DNA of 64,000 nucleotides from CAWDVB01 sp963824105 (GCA_963824105.1 CAWGNN010000008.1:62001-126000), one strand, 5' to 3'. Numbered from the stretch's first letter, positions 1 through 8,806 are shown. Made by a program: numbers and translations. The notes: generated by a model not told the origin, from the sequence alone.

Positions 1-264
1 ACCGCAAGGGCCCGAGTGCTGCTCCTCGACGAGCCCACCGCTGGCATCGACGTGGTGGCGAAGGCAGAGTTGATGGAACTGGTGCGCCAGGCGGTCGCCG
101 CCGGCGGCTCGGCCCTCGTGGTGAGCTCCGAGCTCGACGAGCTGAGCGGATATTGCGACCGGATCTACATCCTTCGCGACGGCCAGCTGCGCCACGAGGT
201 CGCGGGTACTGCATCAGTCTCCGATCTGGCCAGGCTGTGCGGAGAAGAGCACGCGTCGGTCTAG
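1..264 (+). CDS. Sugar-type ABC transporter ATP-binding protein, C-terminal part (cut by window start)
   Basis: Open from base 1. The visible 87 codons hold a Walker B/D-loop region (LLLDEPTAGID) and the H-loop region of an ABC ATPase. The wording of this end (VVSSELDEL, then a tyrosine-cysteine-aspartate and an ILRDG segment) is typical of the second nucleotide-binding domain of RbsA/MglA-type sugar importers. Such proteins energise import by a ribose-type permease and binding protein. The permease genes would lie left of the window, and a matching ribose-type binding lipoprotein is encoded at 7748-8806 on the other strand. The pairing is inference. The NTF2-like gene starts 33 bases downstream, so this is probably the 5' part of the same operon. 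Confidence 0.85.
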   Translation, partial: TARARVLLLDEPTAGIDVVAKAELMELVRQAVAAGGSALVVSSELDELSGYCDRIYILRDGQLRHEVAGTASVSDLARLCGEEHASV

Positions 265-296
265 GCCGTCGAGCATCGACACACAGAGGAGACGCC

Positions 297-740
297 ATGA
301 GCATGAGGGACGACATAGAGTTCGTGATCGCCAACTGGACGGTGGGATACGACGAGCGCGAGTTGGAACGGATGACCGCGACCTTCACCGAGGACGCATC
401 GATGGAGATCGACATCGCTGGCTTCGAGACCAAGGGTCCCTTTGTGGGCAGGGCCGCCGTCATCGGGGACATGACTGATCACTGGGAGCTCGAGAGGTAC
501 AAGACTCGGCACGTGACGACCAACCTTGTCATCGAGCCAGTGAGCCCCGAGGAAGCTCAGGTCAGCTCGTACCTGACCTTGTTCGTCATCGACGGCCCCG
601 ACACGAAGCTGCAGGCCACGGGCATCTACCGGGACCGCTTCGTCCTGACCGAGCAGGGCTGGCGGATCGCGTACCGGCACTTGACGCTCGATGCTCACTA
701 CCTGCCGCAGGCCTACCTTGAGGCGGAGCGGTCCGGATGA
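297..740 (+). CDS. NTF2-like/SnoaL-type small protein
   Basis: 147 residues. The start is the ATG at 297 because a GAGGAG-type ribosome site lies 7-12 bases upstream; the frame stays open further 5' but without such a site. The sequence has the alpha+beta cone layout of the SnoaL/NTF2-like family: an N-terminal helix with an NWTVGYDERELERM segment, a VGRAAVIGDM segment, and a C-terminal beta strand pair ending GWRIAYRHLTLD. Family members are isomerases, dehydratases or binding proteins, often beside steroid, aromatic or CoA-ester catabolic genes. The substrate cannot be read from the sequence. The stop codon overlaps the next start (ATGA), which indicates translational coupling to the tandem-domain protein. 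Confidence 0.8.
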   Translation: MSMRDDIEFVIANWTVGYDERELERMTATFTEDASMEIDIAGFETKGPFVGRAAVIGDMTDHWELERYKTRHVTTNLVIEPVSPEEAQVSSYLTLFVIDGPDTKLQATGIYRDRFVLTEQGWRIAYRHLTLDAHYLPQAYLEAERSG

Positions 741-1633
741 GAGTGCCCGACGCCGCACCGCTGCTCGACGCGGAGAATGACGACGACCACCCGCAGGAGG
801 TTGCCGCAGAGTACGGCGACGTGCGAGTCGTGCTCATCGACTCCGCCCGGTACTGCGACTCCCGCAACACCCGTGACGTGGTGGTGGCTGCCTCCTACTG
901 CGGCACGCTGCCGGCTCGCCTGATCGCACCGCATCAACCTGTCGGAGTCATTGCCCACGACGTCGGTATCGCGGCCGATGGGTCAGGCATCAGCGGGCTT
1001 GCCTACTTCGAGGCTCTCGGCATCCCAGCTGCTGCAGTCGAAGGTGCCTCCGCAGAACTCGGCAACGCACGAGACATGTACGACGCAGGCACCATCTCTC
1101 GGACCAACATTCTCGCGGAGCGTTGTGGCGTGACCCAAGGGATGACCGTCGGCGCGGCAGCGGAACTGCTGGCCACGAAGGACCCGGGCGATCGGCTCGC
1201 AGCGACCAAGGTGCGTCGCGAGGTCATGCAGACCGAGGGGCACCGATCCATCGTGGTCACCGACTCGATCGTCTTCGCCCAACCCGGGGACGGCGCCAAC
1301 GTCCTGGTCACGGCGGGGCACACGGGAAAGACCGGCGCCCGGTTCATCGAGCTGGTGTCGCCGCACGGGTTCATCTGCGCGGATGGCGGGACGGCCCGCA
1401 ACGGCTCTGGCACCGCGGGACTGGTCCGCCTGGATGAAGTCGGTCTTGCTGGAGCGTGCTACGACGTCATGACCGCGGCCATGGGCGACGCCTTCGATGC
1501 GTGGCGTCGAGGCTCCATCTCTGCGGTCAACGCGTGCGCCGAACGTCGCGGCGTGAGGATCGGCCAGACGGTCCAGGTCGCCGCACGGCTCCTGCTCGGT
1601 GCAGAGGCCACCAACCGGAGCGGGCAGGCGTGA
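737..1633 (+). CDS. Unrecognised protein with two tandem copies of a ~116-residue domain
   Basis: 298 residues, ATG overlapping the previous stop. I do not recognise the family. The chain aligns with itself: residues about 29-145 match about 171-286 nearly without gaps. Each copy begins with a hydrophobic strand ending in Asp-Ser. It continues with G-x-x-x-AR-x-I, a GSG-x-x-GL core, a G-x-A/IS-x-x-N stretch, and ends AER-x-GV-x-x-G-x-TV-x-x-AA-x-LL. No signal peptide or membrane segment is seen. The conserved GSG, Asn and AER positions in both halves suggest an enzyme or ligand-binding fold arranged as a pseudo-dimer. It is coupled to the DUF35 protein downstream (GTGA overlap), so it probably works in the same CoA-ester pathway. 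The function is unknown. Confidence 0.85.
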   Translation: MRVPDAAPLLDAENDDDHPQEVAAEYGDVRVVLIDSARYCDSRNTRDVVVAASYCGTLPARLIAPHQPVGVIAHDVGIAADGSGISGLAYFEALGIPAAAVEGASAELGNARDMYDAGTISRTNILAERCGVTQGMTVGAAAELLATKDPGDRLAATKVRREVMQTEGHRSIVVTDSIVFAQPGDGANVLVTAGHTGKTGARFIELVSPHGFICADGGTARNGSGTAGLVRLDEVGLAGACYDVMTAAMGDAFDAWRRGSISAVNACAERRGVRIGQTVQVAARLLLGAEATNRSGQA

Positions 1634-2073
1634 CCCTCGACTGGCTCGAGCAGGAGGCGGCCGTTCGCCGACGCGACGGCCTGACCAGTGACTTCTGGGC
1701 GGCGGCCGCCCGTCACGAGCTGGTGCGCCCCGTGTGCGACGAGTGCGGCACCAGTTTCTTCTCGCCCAGATGGGCTTGCCCCGAGTGTCTCGGGGAACGT
1801 TGGACCTACGTCCGCAGTACGGGTCTCGGAACCATCTACTCCCATACCGTCGTGTTTCGGGGGCCCGACGCCTCCTGGGCCGTTCCCTACGTCTTGGTCA
1901 TCGTCGACCTGGAAGAGGGATGGTCCATGCTGAGCCGACTGGTCGGGGAGGTCGAAGCCGGTCTGGTCGACGTACGTCTGGGCGGTCGTGCCGTCGAGGT
2001 GGCGTTCGTCGACGAGGATCGCCCTCCGCACCGCGTGCTCCCTGTCTTCAGACTCACCGAGTCGGCCCGATGA
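1630..2073 (+). CDS. DUF35 (OB-fold with zinc ribbon) acyl-CoA-associated protein
   Basis: 147 residues from a GTG that overlaps the previous stop. The N-terminal third carries a rubredoxin-like zinc ribbon with two CxxC pairs (CDEC, then CPEC). It is followed by a beta-rich OB-type domain with the GLGTIYSHTVV and YVLVIVDLEEG strands typical of DUF35. Proteins of this family form complexes with thiolase-like enzymes. Known examples are the archaeal thiolase/HMG-CoA synthase channel and the ChsH2 DUF35 domain with the Ltp2 steroid retro-aldolase. A thiolase-like gene lies two genes downstream in the same coupled operon, which fits such a complex. The zinc ligands and the operon are seen; the partner is inferred from the families. 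Confidence 0.88.
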   Translation: MTLDWLEQEAAVRRRDGLTSDFWAAAARHELVRPVCDECGTSFFSPRWACPECLGERWTYVRSTGLGTIYSHTVVFRGPDASWAVPYVLVIVDLEEGWSMLSRLVGEVEAGLVDVRLGGRAVEVAFVDEDRPPHRVLPVFRLTESAR

Positions 2074-3620
2074 GTGTCGGGACCGCCGTTGCGCGTTGGG
2101 CCCTGCGCCGGCCAACTGAGGTCTCCGTCTTTGATGAGCACCGCAGCCGCACCTGGCGCGAGCTCGACGAACGCACCACGCGTCTAGCCAACTCGCTGGT
2201 CGAGGAGCTTGGGGTGCGGCCGGGTGACCGGGTCGCAATCTTGGCCGAGAACCGGCTCGAGGTGGCCGAGGTGCTCGCCGCCACGCACAAGGCCGGAGCT
2301 GTGTACGTCGGGCTGAACTTCCGATTCGAGTCAAACGAACTGACCGGGGCTCTGGACAACGCCGAGCCTCGGGTGCTGCTGGTCTCCGAGGGCCTGGCCG
2401 CCCAGGCAACCGCAGCGGCCGCCGGGCGCGACACAGCCTTGGTCGGACTCGACGACGAGGGACCCGAGGGCTACGAGGCGCTGATTCTCCGCGGGTCGAA
2501 TCGTCGTCCGTCGGCGATGGCCGGCGTGCGCCCGGACCAGGCCGCCTGCATCGTCTACACGTCGGGCTCCACTGGTCAGCCGAAGGGAGTGCTCTTCGAC
2601 CATGCCGCCATGATCCAGCACTCCACCGTCGTGTGCCTCGAGTACGCGATCGACGTCGACACGAGGTACCTACTCCAGATCCCACACAACTCCAGCGTCA
2701 ACATCACGATCTTCCCGTGCCTCGCCGCGGGGGCGACGCTGGGCTTCTCCGACAGTCGCGGGTTCGAGCCCGAACGCTTCGCCGCGGCGGTGGCGCACCA
2801 CCGGATCAGCCACACATTCCTCGTACCAACGCAGCTGATGCGCCTCCTTGATCTCCTCGATCCTGAGGACGACCGGCTGGCCTCGTTGTCCACGGTGGGC
2901 TACGGCTCGTCGCCGATCGCGCCAGGCCGACTCGGAGAGCTTGTGAGTCGGCTGGGCCCCATCTTCATCCAGCTCTACGGCATGGCGGAGATTGCCTCGG
3001 TGGGCACGCTCCTGCGCAAGGAGGACCACGTCCGTGCACTCAGCGGGGAGAGCCACTTGTTGGCGTCGTGTGGACGGCCCTCGTTCGCGATGGACGTGTC
3101 CGTCGTCGCACCGGACGGATCCGAGGTTGAGCCGGGCGTCCGAGGAGAGGTGGTCTTCACCGGTCCGCACATGATGCGCGGCTACCACCGAGACCCTGTC
3201 CGCACCGCAGAGGCGATCATCGATGGGCGGATGCACTCCGGGGACATCGCAGAGGTCGACACAGAGGGTTTCGTCTACATCGTCGACCGGTTGAAGAACC
3301 TGATCATCCGCGGGGGCCAGAACATCGTCCCCACCGAGATCGAGAACGTTCTCTACGGTCACCCCGCTGTCCTGGAGGTCGCAGTCGTGGGCGCCCCCGA
3401 CCCCTCATGGGGTGAACGCGTGGTGGCACTCGTGTCCCTGCGCCGTGACATGACGGTCACCGAGGACGAGTTGATGGCCCTGGTGGAAACATCTGGGCTC
3501 GCCCGCTTCAAGCGTCCCGAACAGATCACCGTCGTCGACTCCGTCCCCAAGAACGCGGTGGGCAAGATCGACAAGCGCGCCGTACGCCGCTTGTTCTGGG
3601 ATGGAGAGCGTCAGGTATGA
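2070..3620 (+). CDS. Class I adenylate-forming acyl-CoA synthetase (FadD-like)
   Basis: 516 residues, ATG overlapping the DUF35 stop. The P-loop-like motif YTSGSTGQPKG lies near residues 163-173. A YGMAE segment (A5 region) and a GRMHSGDIA segment (A7 region) follow, then the hinge DRLKNLIIRGGQNI. The C-terminal catalytic lysine region reads KNAVGKIDKR. These are the marks of ligases that convert a carboxylic acid, ATP and CoA to acyl-CoA via an acyl-adenylate. The length is ordinary for short- to medium-chain or aryl acid ligases. Its position between the DUF35 and thiolase-like genes suggests that it makes the CoA ester those proteins process. The acid is not identifiable from sequence. Confidence 0.92.
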   Translation: MSVGTAVARWALRRPTEVSVFDEHRSRTWRELDERTTRLANSLVEELGVRPGDRVAILAENRLEVAEVLAATHKAGAVYVGLNFRFESNELTGALDNAEPRVLLVSEGLAAQATAAAAGRDTALVGLDDEGPEGYEALILRGSNRRPSAMAGVRPDQAACIVYTSGSTGQPKGVLFDHAAMIQHSTVVCLEYAIDVDTRYLLQIPHNSSVNITIFPCLAAGATLGFSDSRGFEPERFAAAVAHHRISHTFLVPTQLMRLLDLLDPEDDRLASLSTVGYGSSPIAPGRLGELVSRLGPIFIQLYGMAEIASVGTLLRKEDHVRALSGESHLLASCGRPSFAMDVSVVAPDGSEVEPGVRGEVVFTGPHMMRGYHRDPVRTAEAIIDGRMHSGDIAEVDTEGFVYIVDRLKNLIIRGGQNIVPTEIENVLYGHPAVLEVAVVGAPDPSWGERVVALVSLRRDMTVTEDELMALVETSGLARFKRPEQITVVDSVPKNAVGKIDKRAVRRLFWDGERQV

Positions 3621-4783
3621 AGAGGCTGGATCCGTTCCGCGACGTGGCCATCGTGGGCGTCGGGGCTACCCCGATGGCGCGACGTCTTCCGACCACGACC
3701 CTCTCCGCCTGTCTCTCGGCCGCGCGAGCCGCGCTCGCAGACGCGGGGCTCTCGGTCCGCGACGTCGACGGGGTGTCCGCCCGATGGCCGGGCCCGGGAG
3801 GAACTGTCTTCATCCCAGGCTCGGCGGACTGGGCGAACCTGCTCGGCACGCCTCTGCGATGGATCAGCGACACCTATCCGCAAGGTGTGCCGGCTGCTGT
3901 TGAGGCCGCCTGCGCCATCGCTGCAGGACAGTGCGAGGTGGCGGTGATCATCGGTGGGCAGGCCGGGGTCCTGGGTGGTGGGAGCGTTGCCTCCTACACC
4001 CGACCCGAGAACGAGTTCGTCGCGGCGTGGGGGTCCATCACCCAGGCTCAGTTCGCCTTGGTCGCAAAGGTCTACCTCGACCGGTACGGCCCGGACCGCA
4101 GCAAGCTTGCTGGTCTGGCTGCGACCATCCGCAACAGCGGCTCGGCGAACCCGGAGGCAGTGATGTTCGGGCGGGGTCCCTACACGGCTGCCGACGTCTT
4201 GGCATCGCCCCTGATCGCGTCCCCCTTCCACCTGCTGGAGGTCTGCATGGCGACAGAGGGCGCCGCCGCGATCGTGCTGACCTCGACCGATCGGGCCAGG
4301 GACCTGAATGCTCGGCCCGTCCGGATCCTGGGCGGTGCGGCCGAGTGGTACCGGCAGCAGTACGTCGATCCGCCGAGGTTCGACGAGGTCGGTCGCATCG
4401 GAGCGGACGCTGCTGGCCGCGCCTTCGCAATGGCCGACCTGGAGCCAGCGGATATCGACGTCCTGGAGCTCTATGACATCAACGTCTTCGAAGTGGTGCG
4501 GCAGCTCGAGGCTCTGGGTTTCTGCGAACCCGGTGAGGGCACGGACTTCGCGCACGATCGGGGAATCGACTCCGACGGCGCGCTGCCCGTCAACACGGAC
4601 GGTGGTCTCCTGTCCCACGCCCACATCGGGTGGGGTGGACCGACCCTCAAGATCATCGAGGCCGTTCACCAGCTCCGTGGCACTGCCCGGTCGGGGCAGG
4701 TGAAGGGAGCTCGTACCGCCCTGGTCACGGGAGCCGGCTCTGGAGCGCAGTACCACAACGCGATGATTCTCACCGCGGACTAG
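3617..4783 (+). CDS. Thiolase-like protein (SCP-x/Ltp type), probable partner of DUF35 protein
   Basis: 388 residues, overlapping the ligase stop by ATGA. It begins with the short form of a thiolase fold (VAIVGVGATPM) and has a candidate nucleophile Cys near residue 99 in VEAACAIAAGQC. The C-terminal loop, SHAHIGWGG near residue 334, occupies the place of the thiolase His motif. It lacks the usual GHPxGxxG wording and the late CxG cysteine of biosynthetic thiolases, as in the lipid-transfer/SCP-x subgroup that includes Ltp2-type aldolases. Together with the DUF35 gene this suggests thiolytic or retro-aldol cleavage of a CoA ester. Which of the two reactions it performs is open. Confidence 0.87.
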   Translation: MKRLDPFRDVAIVGVGATPMARRLPTTTLSACLSAARAALADAGLSVRDVDGVSARWPGPGGTVFIPGSADWANLLGTPLRWISDTYPQGVPAAVEAACAIAAGQCEVAVIIGGQAGVLGGGSVASYTRPENEFVAAWGSITQAQFALVAKVYLDRYGPDRSKLAGLAATIRNSGSANPEAVMFGRGPYTAADVLASPLIASPFHLLEVCMATEGAAAIVLTSTDRARDLNARPVRILGGAAEWYRQQYVDPPRFDEVGRIGADAAGRAFAMADLEPADIDVLELYDINVFEVVRQLEALGFCEPGEGTDFAHDRGIDSDGALPVNTDGGLLSHAHIGWGGPTLKIIEAVHQLRGTARSGQVKGARTALVTGAGSGAQYHNAMILTAD

Positions 4784-4791
4784 GGGTCACG

Positions 4792-5982
4792 ATGACCACG
4801 ACTCACGATGGGTTGCGCGCCAAGCTTGAGCGTGCCGGAGTGATGCGTCCCGCCCGCACAATCAGCGACCTGCGCCGGATGGCGCGGCGACGACTCCCGC
4901 TCCCCGTCTTCGACTTCATCGACGGGGGCGCAGAGGACGAGGTGACGCTGCGGCGCAACACCGACGACTTCAAGTCGCTCGCTCTACGGCCGCGCGCCCT
5001 GGTCGACGTGAGCACCCGCCGGTTGGCAACAACCGTCCTGGGAACATCGATCTCTTCGCCGGTGCTGTTCGCACCCTGCGGTCTCGCGCGGCTCGCCCAT
5101 CGTGACGGCGAGCTGGCGGCGGCGCGGGCAGCTGCTGCAGCCGAGACGATCTTCACGTTGAGCACGTCGTCCAGCTACAGCATCGAGGAGGTCGGAGCTG
5201 CATCGGCGGGACCCCAGTGGTTCCAGCTGTACGTGTGGCAGGACCGAGACGTCACCCTCCGACTCGTGCAGCGCGCGCAGGAGGCGGGTTATCAGGCGCT
5301 GTGCTTCACGGTGGACGTGCCCCTTTCCGGTCAACGGGAACGCGACCTGCGCAACGGGATGACCATCCCGCCGAAGCCCGGGCCGCTCAGCTCGATGCAC
5401 TACGCGCGGCACCCCCTATGGCTGTACCACGCCCTGCTCGGAGAGCCGATCACCTTCCGCAACTTCCTCGGTCAGGCGTCGGGGAACAGTGCGGTCTCGT
5501 TGGGAACCTACGTCAACTCCATGCTGAATCCGTCGATGTGCTGGGACGACCTGCGTTGGTTGCGCGGCGTCTGGGACGGGCCGCTGGTGGTCAAGGGTCT
5601 GATGCGGGTCGAGGACGCCAGGTCGGCCGTACAACTCGGGGCGGACGCACTCGTGGTGAGCAACCACGGGGGTCGCCAGCTGGATGGTCTGCCATCGACG
5701 ATCTCGGTCCTGGGCGAGATCGTCGACGCCGTGGGCGACAGGGCCGAGGTGCTGCTCGACGGCGGTGTACGCCGAGGCAGCGATGTCGCGAAGGCTCTAG
5801 CCCTCGGGGCGCGGGCCTGCATGGTGGGGCGCCCCTGGTTGTTCGGTCTGGCGGCCGCGGGCGAGCTCGGAGCGGCTCGGTCGGTGGAGATCCTGACCAG
5901 TGAGCTCGACCGCACGTTGGCACTCCTCGGAGTTCGCGACGTCGCGGATCTCGACCGCAGCCACGTGCGCACCCAGCTGTGA
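4792..5982 (+). CDS. FMN-dependent alpha-hydroxy-acid oxidase/dehydrogenase
   Basis: 396 residues. ATG at 4792, 8 bases after the thiolase stop, is chosen because the family N-terminus (TISDLRRMARRRLPLPVFDF) follows it. The (beta/alpha)8 FMN-enzyme signature SNHGGRQLD is at about residue 290 and holds the catalytic His and the substrate-binding Arg. Upstream are the WFQLYVWQDR and FTVDVPLSGQRERD strands of the lactate/glycolate oxidase family, and downstream is the DGGVRRGSDVAKALALGA phosphate-binding loop. It oxidises a 2-hydroxy acid to a 2-oxo acid. The acceptor (oxygen or an electron carrier) and the substrate cannot be told. It is the last gene of the + operon, converging with the ThDP-enzyme gene 15 bases away. 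Confidence 0.9.
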   Translation: MTTTHDGLRAKLERAGVMRPARTISDLRRMARRRLPLPVFDFIDGGAEDEVTLRRNTDDFKSLALRPRALVDVSTRRLATTVLGTSISSPVLFAPCGLARLAHRDGELAAARAAAAAETIFTLSTSSSYSIEEVGAASAGPQWFQLYVWQDRDVTLRLVQRAQEAGYQALCFTVDVPLSGQRERDLRNGMTIPPKPGPLSSMHYARHPLWLYHALLGEPITFRNFLGQASGNSAVSLGTYVNSMLNPSMCWDDLRWLRGVWDGPLVVKGLMRVEDARSAVQLGADALVVSNHGGRQLDGLPSTISVLGEIVDAVGDRAEVLLDGGVRRGSDVAKALALGARACMVGRPWLFGLAAAGELGAARSVEILTSELDRTLALLGVRDVADLDRSHVRTQL

Positions 5983-5997
5983 ACCGGCGCTGCGCTC

Positions 5998-7650
5998 CTA
6001 GCGCCGGAAGGCCTCTTCGAGCCACGCAGCCCGCACTGCCTGCGAGATGGCGCAGTCCACGACAGTCACGCCCCGGGAGTGGGCGAGGTCGCCGAGTTTG
6101 TCGGGCAGTGCCTCAAGGTCGGCGGAACCGCGGACGCTGAGCACACGCGCCCCGAGCGACGCGGCGACGACCGCGAAGTCCGTGAGCGGAAACACGGAAA
6201 GCTCCTCCGGCAGCTCCCACATGCGCAGGATTTGCAGCTCGGACCCGTAGGCCGCGTCGTTGAGGACGAAGACGGTCAACGGCAGGCCGTAGCGGACCGC
6301 GGTCTCGAGGTCCCCGAGACTCATCAGCAAGCCTCCGTCGCCGATGAACAGCACGGTGGGTCGCTCCGGTCGCGCCACCGCAGCGCCCATCGCGTGCCCG
6401 ATGCCAAGTCCGATGGAACCGAAGTCGATGCCACAGACGAAGGACCGGCCATCAGGAATCCCGATGTACGCGACGGGGTAGCCGAAGAAGTGCCCGGCGT
6501 CCGTCACGACCGTCTTGTCCCGGGGAAGCATGCGGTCGATGGCGATGACGAGTGAGCGCGGGTCGAGAGCGTCCTCCTCGATGACGGCGGCGAACTCGTC
6601 CTCTGGCCGGTAGTCGGCCAGCCACTGCCCCGCTCGGGGACGGAACCCCTGCCGCTTGACCTCCCGCCGGGCGAGCTCGGCGTCCAGGGCCTCCATTGCC
6701 AGCGAGGCGTCGGATACGACCGTCATGCGCTCTGGCCCTCCTTGGTGAATGGCGCCCGGGTCGTCGTCACACCGAATCACCCGCGCGCTCTCCGAGAGGA
6801 GGCTTCCCCGCATCATGGTGAAGTCGTTCATGCTCGCACCCACGACGAGAACGACGTCGGCCTCACCCATCACCTGGGCCGCGACGTTGCTTCCCAGACC
6901 TCCGGCCACACCGACACTGAACTCGTGCTCACCGAAGGCCCCCTTGGCCCGCAGGGACGTGGCGAAGACCGCGCCGATTCGCTCACCGATAGCCAGCAGC
7001 AGGTCGGTGCACCCGGATTCCACAGCACCACGACCAGCCAGGATCGCCGGCTTCTCGGACGATGCGAGCAGGTCGGCCATCTTGCCGATCTCCTCTGGTG
7101 AGGCTGCTGCCAAGATCCTGGGCTCCGTGGCCACATCGGTCTCGTCCTCCCAGGCGTTCCACTCAAGTTCCTGGGTGTCGGTCGGCATATTGATCCCCAC
7201 CGGCCCGCGAGTGCTCTGGGCCATCCGGAGGGCTTTGACGACGTCTGAGTAGGCGCTGTCCGGGTCGTCGAGGGTCACCAGTGGCACTCCCGCTGCGTCG
7301 AACACTGCATCGTGGTCGATGTCCTGCGGCCAGCCGCCCTGGAAGGTTGCGACGTCACCCACGAGCAGGATCAGGGGAGTGTGGGCTTTGCGTGCCGTGA
7401 CCAGGGCAGTGAGTGCGTTGGTCACTCCGGGGCCCTGGGTCACCGTGCACACACCGAGCTCGCCCGAAACCCGTGCGTAGCCGTCGGCCATTCCCACCGC
7501 GGCTGACTCGTGCCGGGTGCCGTAGTAGTCCTTGCCGAGGCCGGACGTCCAGTAGTTCAGCAACCGGAGGTTCCCGTCGCCCATCAAACCGAAGACGATC
7601 TCCACGCCCTCTTCCTGGAGCGCATGGGCCACGGTTTCGTAGATCTTCAT
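5998..7650 (-). CDS. Thiamine-diphosphate-dependent enzyme (acetolactate synthase/benzoylformate decarboxylase superfamily)
   Basis: 550 residues with the three-domain layout of the POX/ALS group. The N-terminal PYR domain has the catalytic Glu in GTRHESAAVGMADGYAR near residue 47. A central cofactor-like domain follows, then a C-terminal PP domain with the GDG metal/ThDP motif (FIGDGGLLMSLGDLE) ending at VLNDAAYG. Enzymes of this group decarboxylate or ligate 2-oxo acids, or cleave 2-hydroxyacyl-CoA. Converging on a 2-hydroxyacid oxidase gene, it could act on the 2-oxo acid made there, or as a 2-hydroxyacyl-CoA lyase working with the acyl-CoA ligase. It follows the binding-protein gene by 97 bases and probably shares its transcript. 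Confidence 0.9.
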   Translation of the reverse strand: MKIYETVAHALQEEGVEIVFGLMGDGNLRLLNYWTSGLGKDYYGTRHESAAVGMADGYARVSGELGVCTVTQGPGVTNALTALVTARKAHTPLILLVGDVATFQGGWPQDIDHDAVFDAAGVPLVTLDDPDSAYSDVVKALRMAQSTRGPVGINMPTDTQELEWNAWEDETDVATEPRILAAASPEEIGKMADLLASSEKPAILAGRGAVESGCTDLLLAIGERIGAVFATSLRAKGAFGEHEFSVGVAGGLGSNVAAQVMGEADVVLVVGASMNDFTMMRGSLLSESARVIRCDDDPGAIHQGGPERMTVVSDASLAMEALDAELARREVKRQGFRPRAGQWLADYRPEDEFAAVIEEDALDPRSLVIAIDRMLPRDKTVVTDAGHFFGYPVAYIGIPDGRSFVCGIDFGSIGLGIGHAMGAAVARPERPTVLFIGDGGLLMSLGDLETAVRYGLPLTVFVLNDAAYGSELQILRMWELPEELSVFPLTDFAVVAASLGARVLSVRGSADLEALPDKLGDLAHSRGVTVVDCAISQAVRAAWLEEAFRR

Positions 7651-7747
7651 GTGGCTTCTCCTCGAGTGGTGAAAGGACGCCGCCCAGGCAGTGGGGCCTG
7701 GGCGGCGTCCTCGCGAGGCGGTGACCAGGTGCGCTGGCCGACTACGG

Positions 7748-8806
7748 TCAACTCACCTTGACACCCTCGTCTGCCCAACGCTTCTCGAACCACGGTCCGA
7801 ACGGCTCGTACGGGTAGACATCCTCCGCGGGCACGTTCTCGTGAGTCACCAGGACGTAGGGCAGCTCGTGCACGCTCGTCGGGGTGATCCAGTCCGTCTT
7901 GTTGAGCGCGAACTTGTTCACGAGCGAGTCCAGCGCGTACCAGGCCACAAAGCGCAGCGGCGAGTCGGCGATCGCTGTCGGGAGCTTGCCCGCGCGCAGA
8001 ATCGGGAAGGCCTGCGGGCTGAGGTACACCGAGTAGACGCCTGCGTTGTCGCCCAGCTTCTGGTTCAGGATGGTCTGTACGGCCGGGGCGTATTGGAAGT
8101 CCTGCGAGGCCCAGACCGCCTTGATCTGCGGCTTGGCCCTCAGGGTGCTCGAAATAGTTGCTTGGGTGTCCTGAACACCGTTGGCAAGGTCGGTCTCGTG
8201 CGTGGCTACGACTGTGACCCCGGTGCCCTCGAGGACCTTGGCGAGCGCCGCGGACCGGGCTTCGATCGCCGGCTGGCCGGACGCATCGAACTCGAGGATG
8301 TCCCCGCTTCCGATGTCCTTCACCATCTGCTCAGCGGCCATTGTCGCGAGCTTGGCGTCGTCGGGCGCGTAGCTGACGTCGTAGAGGCTCTGGGGATCGA
8401 TGGCAGGCGCGCCCAGGATGATCGTGGGGATGCCCTTCGCCTTTGCCGCGGCCAAGCCCTGCGCGGCCTGCGCTGGCTGGATCGCCAGCGTGATCAGGGC
8501 GTCGACGCCCTGGTTCACCATGGCTGAAACGCCAGCTGCCATCTGTGCCGGGTCACCGTTGGCATTGACCGTCTTCACCTGCCAGCCCAAGGCCGTTGCC
8601 CCGGCGATGAGCTCCTTCTGGACCTCGAGGACGACCGGTGCGGCCTCGGTGATCTCTACGAATCCGATGGTGATCTGCGTGCTCTTCGCTTCCCCGCTGC
8701 TTGACGAACTACTGCTGCTTGACGAGCTACCGCTGCTCGCGCAGGAGGTGATCGTGAGCATCGCGCCCATTGCGAGAGCGATGAAGGCCCCGCCTCGTGT
8801 TCTCAT
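7748..8806 (-). CDS. Ribose-type substrate-binding lipoprotein of an ABC importer
   Basis: 352 residues. The start is the ATG at 8806, behind an AGGAG site about 6 bases upstream. From it the first residues are a basic stretch, a hydrophobic core and an ITSC lipobox, so the mature lipoprotein begins at that Cys. The open frame continues upstream to 8929 but carries no signal. A serine-rich linker follows the lipobox. The rest matches the periplasmic-binding-protein type 1 family (TIGFVEIT at the start, GVDALITLAIQPAQAAQGLAAAKAKGI in the first lobe). It should capture a sugar or small polar compound and deliver it to the permease served by the ATPase at the window start. The ligand is unknown. 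Confidence 0.9.
   Translation of the reverse strand: MRTRGGAFIALAMGAMLTITSCASSGSSSSSSSSSSSGEAKSTQITIGFVEITEAAPVVLEVQKELIAGATALGWQVKTVNANGDPAQMAAGVSAMVNQGVDALITLAIQPAQAAQGLAAAKAKGIPTIILGAPAIDPQSLYDVSYAPDDAKLATMAAEQMVKDIGSGDILEFDASGQPAIEARSAALAKVLEGTGVTVVATHETDLANGVQDTQATISSTLRAKPQIKAVWASQDFQYAPAVQTILNQKLGDNAGVYSVYLSPQAFPILRAGKLPTAIADSPLRFVAWYALDSLVNKFALNKTDWITPTSVHELPYVLVTHENVPAEDVYPYEPFGPWFEKRWADEGVKVS

Noticed and set aside
3611..4756. Long open frame (381 codons) on the minus strand opposite the thiolase-like gene
   Set aside because: It mirrors the real gene in the complementary frame, as high-GC codon use produces. It has no family motif, no ribosome site and an amino-acid mix rich in Arg and Gly.
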